The notes below the pieces were generated by a model, which made no database searches, was not told where the DNA came from, and saw nothing but the letters and a program-made list of their open reading frames with translations. 64,000 nt of DNA from AP-15 sp963735445 (GTDB lineage: Bacteria; Pseudomonadota; Alphaproteobacteria; ATCC43930; CGMCC-115725), in assembly GCA_963735445.1 (NCBI GenBank), contig CAVTLC010000015.1, positions 186,001 to 250,000 of the forward strand, in the 5' to 3' direction. This document shows positions 37,098 to 46,912 of the stretch, piece by piece (position 1 is the first letter of the stretch; each line of letters starts with the position of its first letter). The position numbers and the translations under genes are program-made.

Positions 37098-38210
37098 ATG
37101 AAGCGGGTCTTGGCGGCCTTTGTTATATCGGGCGGAACGTTCGCGGCAGTGCTGAACGGTGGGCCGGCATTCAGCGGCGCTCCGATCCCAATGGCCGGTG
37201 GCGCACCGGTGACCAGCGTTGCCGGTGTGGTCAGCCGGATCACTCCCGGCGTTGTTGGCATATCGGTGCGTGGCGAAGTGCGTGAAGTCAATCCGCTCGC
37301 CCAAGATCCGCTCTTTCGACAATTTTTTAATTTACGCGAGGAGCCTATTGAGCGCCAAACAGAGGCGGTCGGATCGGGAGTGATTGTCGACGCCGAACAC
37401 GGATACGTGCTGACCAACAGCCATGTCGTTGACAATGCATCTCGGATCGAGGTCACAACGAAAGACAACCGGCGTTTTTCGGCGACGCTGGTCGGTCGTG
37501 ATCCGGCAACGGATATCGCGTTGTTGCGGATCCCGACTGAGGGTTTGACGGCGGTGCCGATCGGCGATTCCAGCCACCTGCAGGTCGGAGATTTTGTCCT
37601 TGCCGTTGGCAATCCGTTTGGGCTTGGTCAGACGGTGACTTCGGGGATTGTCAGCGCCCTCGGTCGCAAGGGGCTCGGCATCGAAGGGTATGAAGACTTC
37701 ATCCAGACCGACGCCTCGATAAATCCCGGCAATTCGGGCGGTGCTCTGGTCGATCTGCAAGGCCGTCTTATCGGCATTAACACCGCCATTCTGGCGCCCG
37801 GCGGCGGTAATGTCGGGATCGGCTTCGCCGTTCCGATCAACATGGCGCGAGAAGTGATGGATCAGCTGACCCGCTATGGGGAAGTGAGACATGGCCACAT
37901 CGGCGTAGCGATCCAGGACTTGACCCCCGACCTTGCTCGTGCGCTCGGGACGACGCACACGCAGGGCGCCTTGGTCGCCAGGGTTGAGCCAGGCTCTGCG
38001 GCGCAACGCTCCGGGCTGCGATCGAGCGATCTGATTGTTGCGGTGGACGGTGCGCCGATAAGCAACGCGGAAGAGTTACGCAATCGGGTGGGATTGGCCC
38101 AGATTGACGACGTGGTGCGCCTGACAGTGGATCGCAATGGCTCCGAACGGGTCGTTAGCGTCCGCATTGAACAGGCGACTGCCGAGCGCCAACCCTTGAG
38201 ACATCGCTGA
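37098..38210 (+). CDS. Deg/HtrA-family periplasmic serine protease
   Basis: 370 residues. Signal sequence or N-terminal anchor (MKRVLAAFVISGGTFAAVLN). Trypsin-like domain with the triad His109 in YVLTNSHVVDN, Asp139 in ATDIALLRI and Ser213 in INPGNSGGALVDL. A single PDZ domain follows (about 265-355, GHIGVAIQDLTPDLARALG, VEPGSAAQRSGLRSSDLIVA). One PDZ makes it closer to DegS or short DegQ forms than DegP. ATG 37098 is chosen over 37044 because the signal sequence starts there. cbpA starts 6 nt after the stop, so protein quality-control genes are clustered. Confidence 0.93.
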   Translation: MKRVLAAFVISGGTFAAVLNGGPAFSGAPIPMAGGAPVTSVAGVVSRITPGVVGISVRGEVREVNPLAQDPLFRQFFNLREEPIERQTEAVGSGVIVDAEHGYVLTNSHVVDNASRIEVTTKDNRRFSATLVGRDPATDIALLRIPTEGLTAVPIGDSSHLQVGDFVLAVGNPFGLGQTVTSGIVSALGRKGLGIEGYEDFIQTDASINPGNSGGALVDLQGRLIGINTAILAPGGGNVGIGFAVPINMAREVMDQLTRYGEVRHGHIGVAIQDLTPDLARALGTTHTQGALVARVEPGSAAQRSGLRSSDLIVAVDGAPISNAEELRNRVGLAQIDDVVRLTVDRNGSERVVSVRIEQATAERQPLRHR

Positions 38211-38216
38211 CGCTTT

Positions 38217-39152
38217 ATGGCCGCGCAGAGCCCATACGAGGTTCTCGGCGTCAAGCCGACGGCAACGGCGGACGAAATCCGCAAGGCCTATCGCAAGCTG
38301 GCAAAGCAGTTGCACCCCGACTTGAATCCCGGCAAGCCCGAGGCGGAAGCGAGGTTCAAATCGGTTTCGGCTGCCTATGATCTGCTGTCCGATCAGGAAA
38401 AGCGCGGCCGCTATGATCGCGGCGAAATCGACGAGAGCGGTGCCGAGCGGCCGCGCTATTCCTATCGGCCTCACGCAGAAGGGGCAGAGGGCTGGCGATA
38501 TCAGCCCGAAGGCGAGATGGACCTCAGCGATCTCGAGGATCTGTTTGCCGCGTTCGGTTCGAGAAGCGGCACGCGAAGGGGTCCCGCGGGCGGTGGCTTT
38601 GGTCAGAACCTACGGATGCGGGGACCTGATCGTCATTTCACGTTAACGATCGATTTGGTTGCAGCGGCGAATGGCGAGAAGCAGCGCCTATCCCTGGCCC
38701 AAGATGAATGGCTCGATGTCACAATCCCGCCCGGCATCGAGGACGGCCAAGTGTTGCGCTTGCGCGGCAAGGGCGGCCCCGGGCTCGGTGGCGGCGAGGC
38801 GGGCGACGCGCTGATAGAAGTGCATGTAGCCCCCCACCCGCTGTTCAAGCGCGATGGCGACAATATTCGAGTCGAATTACCAATCAGTCTCGCCGAGGCG
38901 GTATCGGGTGCGCGGATTGCCGTACCGACTGTCACCGGACCGGTAACGATGACGGTTCCTAAAGGATCTGACACCGGCGCCGTGCTGCGGCTGCGCGGCA
39001 AGGGCATTCAACGACCCCGCAACCCTGGCGACCAATACGTGACCCTGAAGGTTGTCATTGGTCACCCAAAAGACCCGCAGTTGGCGGAGTTTGTGGAAAA
39101 ATGGGCGGCTGACCACCCGTTTGATCCGCGGCGCGAGTTGCCGCCCGTATGA
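38217..39152 (+). CDS. cbpA: CbpA-type DnaJ cochaperone
   Basis: 311 residues. J domain at the N-terminus (about 4-66) with the HPD motif in KQLHPDLNPGKPEAEARFKS. A glycine-rich linker (RSGTRRGPAGGGFGQNL) is followed by the two beta-rich substrate-binding domains (DVTIPPGIEDGQVLRLRGKG and VPKGSDTGAVLRLRGKGIQR). No zinc-finger is present, as expected for CbpA rather than DnaJ. The stop overlaps the start of cbpM by 4 nt. Confidence 0.94.
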   Translation: MAAQSPYEVLGVKPTATADEIRKAYRKLAKQLHPDLNPGKPEAEARFKSVSAAYDLLSDQEKRGRYDRGEIDESGAERPRYSYRPHAEGAEGWRYQPEGEMDLSDLEDLFAAFGSRSGTRRGPAGGGFGQNLRMRGPDRHFTLTIDLVAAANGEKQRLSLAQDEWLDVTIPPGIEDGQVLRLRGKGGPGLGGGEAGDALIEVHVAPHPLFKRDGDNIRVELPISLAEAVSGARIAVPTVTGPVTMTVPKGSDTGAVLRLRGKGIQRPRNPGDQYVTLKVVIGHPKDPQLAEFVEKWAADHPFDPRRELPPV

Positions 39153-39481
39153 TCGCGCTTGACGAGCTTCTTGTTCGCCTCCGCGGGCTCGACCGTAACG
39201 AGTTGAGCCTATGGGTGGAGAACCGGTGGGTACTGCCGGAGCAGCGTGGCGGAACGCTGTTTTTTCGCGAGGTCGATGTCGCCCGTGTTGAATTGATTAG
39301 GGAAATCCGGCACGACTTTGCGGTTGACGACGAAGCGGTGCCGTTGGTGCTAGGCCTGCTCGATCAAGTCTATGAATTGCGCCGACATCTGCGGCGGCTA
39401 TGCGAAGCGCTGGCGTCTCAGCCCGAGGAAGTGCAGGAGGCAATCCGGCGCTCTCTGCCCAGTCGGGGCGGAGACAGCTAA
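39149..39481 (+). CDS. cbpM: Chaperone modulator CbpM
   Basis: 110 residues. MerR-like N-terminal fold (LSLWVENRWVLPEQRGGTLF), then a helical tail (LVLGLLDQVYELRRHLRRL). It binds and inhibits the J domain of CbpA in characterised bacteria. ATGA overlap with cbpA secures the pairing. Confidence 0.88.
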   Translation: MIALDELLVRLRGLDRNELSLWVENRWVLPEQRGGTLFFREVDVARVELIREIRHDFAVDDEAVPLVLGLLDQVYELRRHLRRLCEALASQPEEVQEAIRRSLPSRGGDS

Positions 39482-39506
39482 GACCTGCAGGTTCCTTAAA
39501 CGCCGT

Positions 39507-39911
39507 TTAAAGCGTCTGGAACCGGGCGCGGGCGGCGCGCTCGATCGCTGCCGCTGTCAGCCGTTCGATCTTGAGACGATGGCGCAGCAATTCGAGGACA
39601 CGCAGCTCTTCTTGCGTCGCCTCACGGTCGGTGGCGACGAGATCGCAGGCAATCGCGTAGGCGGTCTCGTGTAATTTCAGCGGCAAGCCAGCCTTGATCG
39701 CCTGCAAGGTCTCCTCAAGCCCGTTCTCGCGGCTAATCAACTCGACGCAATCGTTGAACAGTCCGGGCAAATCGTTCTGATCGAAATCTTCAAAAATCGG
39801 CAAGTGCCCGATAATCTCGGCAAAGGCGTGGAGTTCGGAATCGGGCATATTGCGGTCGGCCGCCGACACGATGACCATCGTGTAGATCAGCGCGCGGTGG
39901 TGGTCGAGCAT
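39507..39911 (-). CDS. TerB-family (tellurite resistance protein B-like) protein
   Basis: 134 residues, all-helical, with duplicated acidic helices typical of TerB: TMVIVSAADRNMPDSELHAF and ACDLVATDREATQEELRVLE, each carrying the expected Asp and Glu residues. Widespread in Alphaproteobacteria without other ter genes, as here; a role in tellurite resistance should not be assumed. It is convergent with cbpM and a short TTAAAC/GTTTAA palindrome covers the two stops. Confidence 0.85.
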   Translation of the reverse strand: MLDHHRALIYTMVIVSAADRNMPDSELHAFAEIIGHLPIFEDFDQNDLPGLFNDCVELISRENGLEETLQAIKAGLPLKLHETAYAIACDLVATDREATQEELRVLELLRHRLKIERLTAAAIERAARARFQTL

Positions 39912-39965
39912 GCGAAATCCTTTTCGCGAAGGGCTCGGGTACAGACCAAACCCAGGCCGGATCTG

Positions 39966-42729
39966 TCAAGACTGATCCGCTGAACCGACAAATCGCGCGG
40001 TTTGCGCTACGGCTTCCGCGAGCGGCACTCGCACTGCGTCGACCCCCTCGGGAAACGCGGCGAGCAATCGAGACGGCAAGGCTCGGTCAAGCATTGCGAA
40101 CACCCCGCGATCGTCCGCTCGGCGGATCAGGCGCCCGTATGCCTGGCGCAGCCGCAGCCGCGCAACTTGGTCGGAATAGAGCGCGCCGCCAAAAACCGGC
40201 CGCCGCGCGCGGTGAAGTATATCCGGGCGAGGCCACGGCACGCGGTCAAACACGATCAGCCGCAACGAGCGGCCCGGGACATCAACACCATCACGGATCG
40301 CGTCGGTGCCGAGGAGGCAGGAATTTTCCTCGGCCCGAAATATATCGACGAGGGTCGCGGTCGACATCGCTTCGACATGCTGGGCAAGAAGCAGAATACC
40401 ACGTGCTTCGAGCGCTGCAGCGATGCGCTGATGGACTGCCTTTAGACGCGAAATCGCGGTGAAAAGACCGAGCGCGCCGCCGCCGGCGGCAGCAAAGAGG
40501 GCCGCATAAGCCGCCGCGACCTGCCCCAGATCGTCGCGCGGGACATCGGTAACGATGAACACCCGCGTCTGAGCCGGGTAGTCGAACGGTGAAGCAATTC
40601 TCGCGGCGATCGGGCGAGCCGGCAAATGCCTCAGTCCGGTTGCCGCCTCGGCCGCGCGCCAGGCATGCTCCGGGTCAGTCTCGCCGTCGGTCAAGGTTGC
40701 CGAGGTGACGACCAGGCCATGCGCCGGCCGCGCCACCAATTCCGCAAACGGGATACCGGGATCGACCCAGCTTCGGGTAACCGCGATGTCAATTTCGAGC
40801 CCATCGATGCGGTCGAGCGACAACCACTCCACCGTTTCCGCCCGAGCGGGTTCGGCGAGGTCGCGCAATAGGCGGCTCCACGCAGTCAGCTGGTGATCGG
40901 CGCGCCGCTCCAGACCGCGAATTGCCGCGTCGAGTCGCTGGCGCAAGCTGGGCTCGGGCGGGTTTTCCGGGTCTTCGAGCAATGTGCGCAGCACGGAGGC
41001 CAGCCGCGACAACGCGGCGGCAAGCCGCCCTAGCGCTTGCGCCAATGGCAGCGCCAGGTCGACCAGACCGGCGACCGGCGGGCGGGCCTCGGTCTGCAGG
41101 CCGTACCCGGCATCGGTGAGTGCCGCCCGCGCCAACACCTGTTGGCGGACCAGCGCCAGAAATCCCTCAAAGGTCTGCAGTCCGCGGCCCTCGGCAACGC
41201 GCTGCGCCCAACCATCGCCGGGAAGAATGCGCGCGGAGCTGAGAACTTCGATCAGCGCCTGCATTCCGTCATCGCGTTGTTCCACGAGGTCCCCAATGCG
41301 ACGCCGCAACCCGCGCGCTCGCGAGCCACCCGATCCCTCGGCGCCCACGATCCACCGCCGCAGCTCGCGGCCTTCTCGACCCGAGAGCCGAACCGAAAAG
41401 GCGTTATCGGCCGCCTCCAACAGATGATGGCCTTCGTCGAATACATAGCGGGTTGGCACGGTGGCATCATCGAGCCCGCCTAGCGCGGACTGCGCCATGA
41501 CGAGAGCGTGATTGGCGACGACGATCCGGGCATTGCGTGCGCGGCGGATATTCTTCTCGACAAAGCAACGACGGAAGTGCTGGCAGGCGGAATGGACGCA
41601 CTCGCCCCGGCGGTCGGTGAGGCTATTGACGCGACCACCACCGATCAGTTCGGCAAGCCAGCCGGGAAAGTCGCCGGCGACCAGATCACCCGATTCGGTG
41701 GCGAGGATCCATCGCGCCACCAATCCTAATTGGGCAACGCCTCGCCCAGCACGGATGCCGGACGCGATCGCAGCCTCTTCGTAATTCAACAGGCAGAGAA
41801 AATTCTCACGGCCCTTGCGGACCACAACCCGTCGACGCTTCACCTGTGGATCGGGATAGAGCCGATCAAGCTCGGTCGCAATCTGGGTCTGCAAATTGCG
41901 GGTAAAGGTCGAAATCCATACCGAGCCGCGGTTCTTTTCCGCCCAGAGGCTGGCCGCCGCGACGTATCCTAGTGTCTTGCCAACGCCGGTTCCGGCTTCA
42001 GCGAGCACGGCATGCGGATTATCCGGGATCTCCCGTGGCGCGAAAGCGGCCGCGACCGCGGCCGCGTAATCGGCTTGCTGGGGGCGCGGCTCGGCTTTGT
42101 CGCCGAGCAATCGAGCGAGGCGAACGCGCGCCTCCTCGGGCAGTACAGGTGCGTTCGTGGGTGAGGGTGGAGGGGCTGTGTCGGTCCATTCGGAAAGCTT
42201 TGTCCATACCCGCAAACCTGCCGCTTGCCGGGACGAGCCCATTTCGGCTGGAGGAAGTGCAGCCATAACCGCCGGGCCCCATAACCAGCCGCCACGATCC
42301 ATCGCGGCAGCGACCGCACCGAGTTTCAGAATCGTTTTCCTGGCCGAGCGCTTCGAGAAGGGCGCGGGTCGCCACGGCGAGGGTGGCGCAAGCCTCGGAT
42401 GGAGCCCCCGGCAACGGCAGTCCAAGTGCCTCGGCGAGACCGCGCGGCGTCGGCACGCAAAATCGCGCCGGATAGACAAAGGCAAACAACTCCAGCAGAT
42501 CGAGGGCGCTGAAAACCGGCGTATCGAGCCGGCGCGCTGTAGCAACGGCATGACACAATATTGGCGGATCGATCTGGACGCGGCGGATCGCCTCGGCCGG
42601 TGCTAGCGCTTCGATTTCCCCTTCGGCGCTCACCCAGACGACCTCACGAAAACCCGCGACGAGTACCGGCGCCTGCGGCATCGCCACAGCGGCCGGGGTG
42701 CGGATGAGCTTGTCCTCGCGCGCCAACAT
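39966..42729 (-). CDS. DinG/RAD3-type ATP-dependent DNA helicase, split by a frameshift
   Basis: Two reading frames make up one gene. The first (from ATG 42729) carries the alphaproteobacterial N-terminal extension: FVYPARFCVPTPRGLAEALG and ATRALLEALGQE. The second runs to 39966 and has GGWLWGPAVMAALPPAE, Walker A LAEAGTGVGKTLGYVAAAS, iron-sulfur-cluster cysteines in CLLNYEEAA and CVHSACQHFRRC, the DEGH box RYVFDEGHHLLEA, and C-terminal motif RQAYGRLIRRADDRG. The frames switch within a run of four A (fwd T at 42335-42338); removing one base reads through as QETILKLGAVAAAMDRGGW. It unwinds DNA 5'-3' in DinG relatives. An internal start at 42551 is a weaker alternative. Confidence 0.88.
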
Positions 42730-42786
42730 CACCGACCTCTAGCACAAGTGGCGCAAAGCTGCCGCGCTGGTATTGTGCTTGCGGCG

Positions 42787-43896
42787 ATGCCCGATTTTTA
42801 TCCGTTGATACGGCCTTTGCTGTCGCGACTTCCCGCAGAGGCCGCGAACGAATTGAGCCTTCGCGCTCTACAGCACGGGTTAGGCCGCTTGTTCCTCCCG
42901 CGGGAGGCTCGGGCGGCTGACCCCGCAATCCTAAAGCAGCGGTTGTGGGGGATGGATTTTCCCAATCCGATCGGTCTTGCCGCAGGCTGCGACAAGGATG
43001 GCCGCGTTCCTGACGCGATGCTCAATTTGGGCTTCGGGTTTGTCGAGATCGGCACGGTGACCCCTCGCCCGCAAACCGGAAATCCGAAACCGCGCCTCTT
43101 TCGGCTCGAGGAGGATCGGGCAATCATAAACCGCATGGGGTTCAACAGTGACGGCTTAGACACGGTCATCCATCGGCTGTCTCGGCGCACCCGCCGCGGC
43201 GTTGTGGGTATTAACCTTGGCAAGAACCGTGACACCGACGACGCGACTAGAGATTACGAGGAGGGCATCCTTCGCGCCGGCGAAGTCGCCGATTACCTGG
43301 TCGTTAACGTCTCCTCGCCGAACACCCCCGGCCTGCGTGAGCTCCAGGCCCGCACAGCACTCGAAGCACTGCTGCAACAGCTCGTCGATGCACGCGATAA
43401 AAACGGTTTCAGGACGCCGCTACTGCTGAAAATAGCCCCCGACCTGACCGAAGATCAGCGCCGCGATATCGCCGAGGTGGCGCTCGCCACACATATCGAC
43501 GGGCTAATTATCTCCAACACAACAGTTGATCGCCCGGCCGGTCTGCGCAGCGGTAATGCCCGCGAAGGCGGCGGTCTCAGCGGTCGCCCGCTACTCTCTA
43601 TGTCAACCGCGCTGCTTTCTGAAATGTATAAGTTGACGGAGAAAAGGCTGCCCCTTGTCGGGGTGGGCGGGGTCGGTAGCGCTGCCGATGCTTATGCGAA
43701 GATCCGCGCCGGCGCTAGCCTGGTGCAGCTCTATACTGCGCTGGCGTTTGATGGGCCGGCGCTCATCGGCCGCATCAAGGTCGGCCTTGCCGAACTGTTA
43801 CGCCGCGACGGCTTTGCCTCGGTCAGCGAGGCCGTCGGGTCGGCGCATGACACCGCGCCAGCCGCGTCCGTCGGATCCTCCACTCTCCCTGCTTGA
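42787..43896 (+). CDS. pyrD: Dihydroorotate dehydrogenase (quinone)
   Basis: Class 2 membrane-associated DHODH, fourth step of pyrimidine synthesis. 369 residues from ATG 42787. The N-terminal membrane-binding helices YPLIRPLLSRLPAEAANELS mark class 2. FMN barrel blocks: FPNPIGLAAGCDKDGRVPDA, FGFVEIGTVTPRPQTGNPKP, NRMGFNSDG, VNVSSPNTPGLRELQ with the catalytic Ser, and GGVGSAADAYAKIRAGASLV. Divergent from the helicase. Confidence 0.97.
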   Translation: MPDFYPLIRPLLSRLPAEAANELSLRALQHGLGRLFLPREARAADPAILKQRLWGMDFPNPIGLAAGCDKDGRVPDAMLNLGFGFVEIGTVTPRPQTGNPKPRLFRLEEDRAIINRMGFNSDGLDTVIHRLSRRTRRGVVGINLGKNRDTDDATRDYEEGILRAGEVADYLVVNVSSPNTPGLRELQARTALEALLQQLVDARDKNGFRTPLLLKIAPDLTEDQRRDIAEVALATHIDGLIISNTTVDRPAGLRSGNAREGGGLSGRPLLSMSTALLSEMYKLTEKRLPLVGVGGVGSAADAYAKIRAGASLVQLYTALAFDGPALIGRIKVGLAELLRRDGFASVSEAVGSAHDTAPAASVGSSTLPA

Positions 43897-44006
43897 AACT
43901 AAAGATCGCTCCCTACACGGTCGCTGTTTCTACCATACGTTTCGGCGCTGCTGCTGACGATCATGGATCGCCAGATAAGCGCGAACCCTCAGGAGCGTGA
44001 CCTGAT

Positions 44007-44276
44007 CTACTCCTCACATCTCGACGTGTGCATACAATCTTCTTGGCTCTGCGCATCAGGCTGCTGGCGTTCGAACTCCGCCAAAGTATCGCAAACATGA
44101 ACATCTATCCGCGGGTCGAAGCGCAATTCCGCAATCATCGCCCGGCGGTCATAGCGCGCCTGTTCAATTCGCGGATACCGGAACGAGCTTCGCAAGCCGT
44201 CGGCCTGCGAAAAAGTGTCATAGGCAAATTTGCCGCTGCGCTCAATCAGCGGCCCGATATAAAGGTCGGTTTTCAT
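44007..44276 (-). CDS. Hypothetical protein, 89 aa
   Basis: Starts MKTDLYIGPLIERSGKFAYD at 44276 with AGGAGAGG at 5 nt, a good ribosome binding site. Rich in Arg and aromatic residues (SSFRYPRIEQARYDRRAMIA), a single Cys in VHVCDTL, no signal peptide or membrane helix. I recognise no family. It stands alone between pyrD and a divergent HAD hydrolase. The upstream frame extends to 44360 but without a better start. The upstream 230 nt are visibly AT-richer than the genes around. Confidence 0.6.
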   Translation of the reverse strand: MKTDLYIGPLIERSGKFAYDTFSQADGLRSSFRYPRIEQARYDRRAMIAELRFDPRIDVHVCDTLAEFERQQPDAQSQEDCMHTSRCEE

Positions 44277-44503
44277 AACCTCTCCTGATCTCGGTATGTC
44301 CGAGATAGACGTATATTTAACAGGTTTGGTAGCAGCATGTTCCAGATTTCCAAGAAACACTTGGTAAATTTCGTTGTCATTTAGAACGACTTTCCTACAC
44401 TATGATGTCTATTTGATGACCGATATGCTGGTGCTGTGTAACGGCAAAACACGGTTCATACTGCGTCGAGTGAAGCCGACGCATTCATGCGAGGCTGTCG
44501 CTT

Positions 44504-45376
44504 ATGACGGTTCCCTATCTTCCCGGCATCGGCCAGTTGGCCTTGCGCTATGACGGCTTCATCCTTGACCTGTGGGGTGTTGTCCACGATGGCATAGCGC
44601 CTGTCCCGGGTGCGATCGACTGCATGTATGGTCTGATCAGCGCGGGCAAACGAATTGTGCTGCTGTCGAACGCACCACGGCGGGCTGACGATGTAATCCG
44701 CCGGATTTCACAGATTGGAGTGCCACGAGACAGCTTTCATCACGTCATGTCCTCGGGTGAAGAGGCTTGGCAATGCCTGCACCGCCGTGATGACCCGTTC
44801 TATCGAGCGCTGGGCCGCCGCTGCTTACACATCTGCTCGGATCGCGACCTAGAAATCCGGGAAGGGCTGGACTTTGACTTCGTAGATCGCGCTGACGAAG
44901 CGGATTTCATCTTGAATACCGGGCCAGCAGGTTGGGACGATCAGATCGAGGATTACGCCGCGGTATTAGAGCCGTCGCTGATGCGCGATCTGCCGATGAT
45001 TTGCGCCAACCCCGACCTCGTTGTCATGCACGGTGCAAAGCTGGCCTTATGCGCGGGTGCACTGGCACAGTGGTACGAAGATCAAGGCGGCAAAGTCCGC
45101 TGGCATGGCAAGCCCTACCGCTCAGTCTATGATAGCTGCCTTGCACTGCTAGGTGTGGCCGATCGATCGCGCATTTTGGCCGTCGGGGACAGTTTGCGGA
45201 CCGACATTGCCGGCGCAGATGCGGCCGGTCTCGACAGTTTGTTTGTTGTAGGGGGTATTCATGCCACCGAATTTGGCATCCCGCCCGGAAACGAGCCGGA
45301 TCTCCCTCGGATCGAGCAGGCGTTAGCAGCCGGTTCCTATCGTCCGGTCGCAATTACTCGCCGCTTGGCATGGTAG
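44504..45376 (+). CDS. HAD-superfamily hydrolase, TIGR01459 (NagD-like) type
   Basis: 290 residues. Nucleophile motif I in GFILDLWGVVHDG (Asp22), motif II LLSNAPRRADDVIRRI, cap domain, and motif IV region RILAVGDSLRTDIAGADAAG. These are the class IIA (NagD-like) HAD features of TIGR01459, a family common in Alphaproteobacteria whose substrate is unknown. ATG 44504 fits the start of similarity; no strong ribosome binding site. Confidence 0.92.
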   Translation: MTVPYLPGIGQLALRYDGFILDLWGVVHDGIAPVPGAIDCMYGLISAGKRIVLLSNAPRRADDVIRRISQIGVPRDSFHHVMSSGEEAWQCLHRRDDPFYRALGRRCLHICSDRDLEIREGLDFDFVDRADEADFILNTGPAGWDDQIEDYAAVLEPSLMRDLPMICANPDLVVMHGAKLALCAGALAQWYEDQGGKVRWHGKPYRSVYDSCLALLGVADRSRILAVGDSLRTDIAGADAAGLDSLFVVGGIHATEFGIPPGNEPDLPRIEQALAAGSYRPVAITRRLAW

Positions 45377-45406
45377 AGACGTCCGGTGATCCGTAGCCCG
45401 CGCAGG

Positions 45407-45751
45407 TCAGCCGTGGTCCGCGCTATGCAGGATCGCATGGCGCAAGCCGGTCTCGTAGTCGAGGCCGAGCGCGGTAACAACAACCGTTGGCGGCGTCGAC
45501 CGAACCAGGCCCTTTCGCTCCAGCGCCGCCCAAACAGATGGGTTGCGTAAGCCAGTCGCATCTCGCGACGCGACAACCACTTCGCCAATATGGAAATGAT
45601 CTCCATGGGGTTGAGGCAGACGGGTCAGGACGACGGTCCCCAGCTCTTCGCCTGGCTTCGAAAAGTCCGAAAGCCGCGCCAGTTGTTGCAGCAATGTCAA
45701 GGTCTTCAACTGCAGCGTGTTTAGCCCGAGCGGGTTGCGTTTTGGAGCCAT
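45407..45751 (-). CDS. Conserved alphaproteobacterial hypothetical protein
   Basis: 114 residues, MAPKRNPLGLNTLQLKTLTL at the start, then HGDHFHIGEVVVASRDATGL and SVWAALERKGLVRSTPPTVV. The helix-rich N-terminus and the 'WAALERKGLV' segment resemble a winged-helix domain, a weak impression only. His-rich loop GDHFH might bind metal. Convergent with the HAD hydrolase (30 nt). Confidence 0.7.
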   Translation of the reverse strand: MAPKRNPLGLNTLQLKTLTLLQQLARLSDFSKPGEELGTVVLTRLPQPHGDHFHIGEVVVASRDATGLRNPSVWAALERKGLVRSTPPTVVVTALGLDYETGLRHAILHSADHG

Positions 45752-45809
45752 AAATAATGATTAATCCCGCCCCCGCATCGACGCAAACCCAGCGCGAATG
45801 CTCGGGCGA

Positions 45810-46670
45810 TCAAACCGCGCCCGGTCGCTGCTGCGGTGCGGGACCGCGCTGTGGGCCGGCGTGACGCATTTCAGCTGAACGGGTGACCCAGCTTGGTGGC
45901 CCCGGAGACAGCTGAGTGGTGTTCCAAAATAGATTCCCGACCAGGGGTAGGTGATCGGAAGCAACGCGAGCCAGGGGAGAACGATAAACCTGGAGGTCTC
46001 GAAGCGCCAAATGCCCGAGGGCGTAGATCCGATCTAGCGGCAATACCGGCATCCATGATGGAAATGTGCGCGGTGTGGCGCTTGGGCCGAGACAGCGGTC
46101 GAGTGCCCGGACACCTCCGGCGCGACCCCGCCATTCGTTGAGATCGCCGACCAGAAGCACCGCATGCGCCGCCGCTGTCCCCCGCATACCCGGATTGTCT
46201 AGGGCAGCGATCAGGCGATTGGCTTGGAGGCGCCTCTCTCCCGCGTGCAGTCCGAAATGCGTCGCCATGACCCGCAAAATCAGGCCATCGATCATCAGGT
46301 CGACATCGAGCGCGCTACGGGGTTCATACCCGGGGACTTCGAGATCGATCGCGCGCGTTGCCAGCGGGGGGAAGCGGGTCAAAATGGCGTTGGCAAATCG
46401 GCCGCGCCCGGTTGCGGCGGGCCCCACAATGATTTTGCTCTCTGTGGCACTGGCAAGGAATGCCGCCTGGTCTCCGCGCGAACCGCGGGTGCGACGGGCG
46501 TCGACTTCCTGAAGACACACAATGTCTGCGTCGATTTCACGCAACACCGCAGCTATCCGCCCGGGATCGTATCGCAGATCGAGTCCGAGGCAGCCATGGA
46601 TGTTATATGTGACGACGCGCAGCGCGGCCCGCCCGGATATGGCGGAAGCGTCTGGCGCGGCCGAGAGCAT
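45810..46670 (-). CDS. Endonuclease/exonuclease/phosphatase (EEP) family hydrolase
   Basis: 286 residues from ATG 46670; TTG 46682 is an alternative. EEP blocks: LRVVTYNIHGCLGLD, DIVCLQEVDARR (metal-binding Glu), MATHFGLHAGERR, VLLVGDLNEWRG (Asp-x-Asn) and ASDHLPLVGNLFW (final Asp-His). Metal-dependent phosphodiesterase. Substrate unknown; DNA, nucleotide or lipid are all possible in this superfamily. No signal peptide. Divergent from the hydroxybutyrate dehydrogenase. Confidence 0.9.
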   Translation of the reverse strand: MLSAAPDASAISGRAALRVVTYNIHGCLGLDLRYDPGRIAAVLREIDADIVCLQEVDARRTRGSRGDQAAFLASATESKIIVGPAATGRGRFANAILTRFPPLATRAIDLEVPGYEPRSALDVDLMIDGLILRVMATHFGLHAGERRLQANRLIAALDNPGMRGTAAAHAVLLVGDLNEWRGRAGGVRALDRCLGPSATPRTFPSWMPVLPLDRIYALGHLALRDLQVYRSPLARVASDHLPLVGNLFWNTTQLSPGPPSWVTRSAEMRHAGPQRGPAPQQRPGAV

Positions 46671-46912
46671 TTCCAAAATCAATCCCCTAAACTCTACCAG
46701 GACACATCGGCGCGATCCTCAGGTTCGGCGTCACGGCGCTGATTGGCTACAATCACCGTGATGGCGGCCAGAAATATGGCGCGGTTACGCGACAAGTCGT
46801 GTGTCACCGGGACCAAATCACAAATTATTTTGCCGCACCGCAAAAAAGCGCAGCAATGTAATACGGTTGAGGATATTGAGCCATCTCGGCGGTCGATATC
46901 AGGAGCAACGTC

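Noticed and set aside
39494..39511. TTAAAC/GTTTAA palindrome between cbpM and the TerB-like gene as a terminator
   Set aside because: The stem is AT-rich with a 3-4-base loop and no U-run; too weak to list as a terminator.
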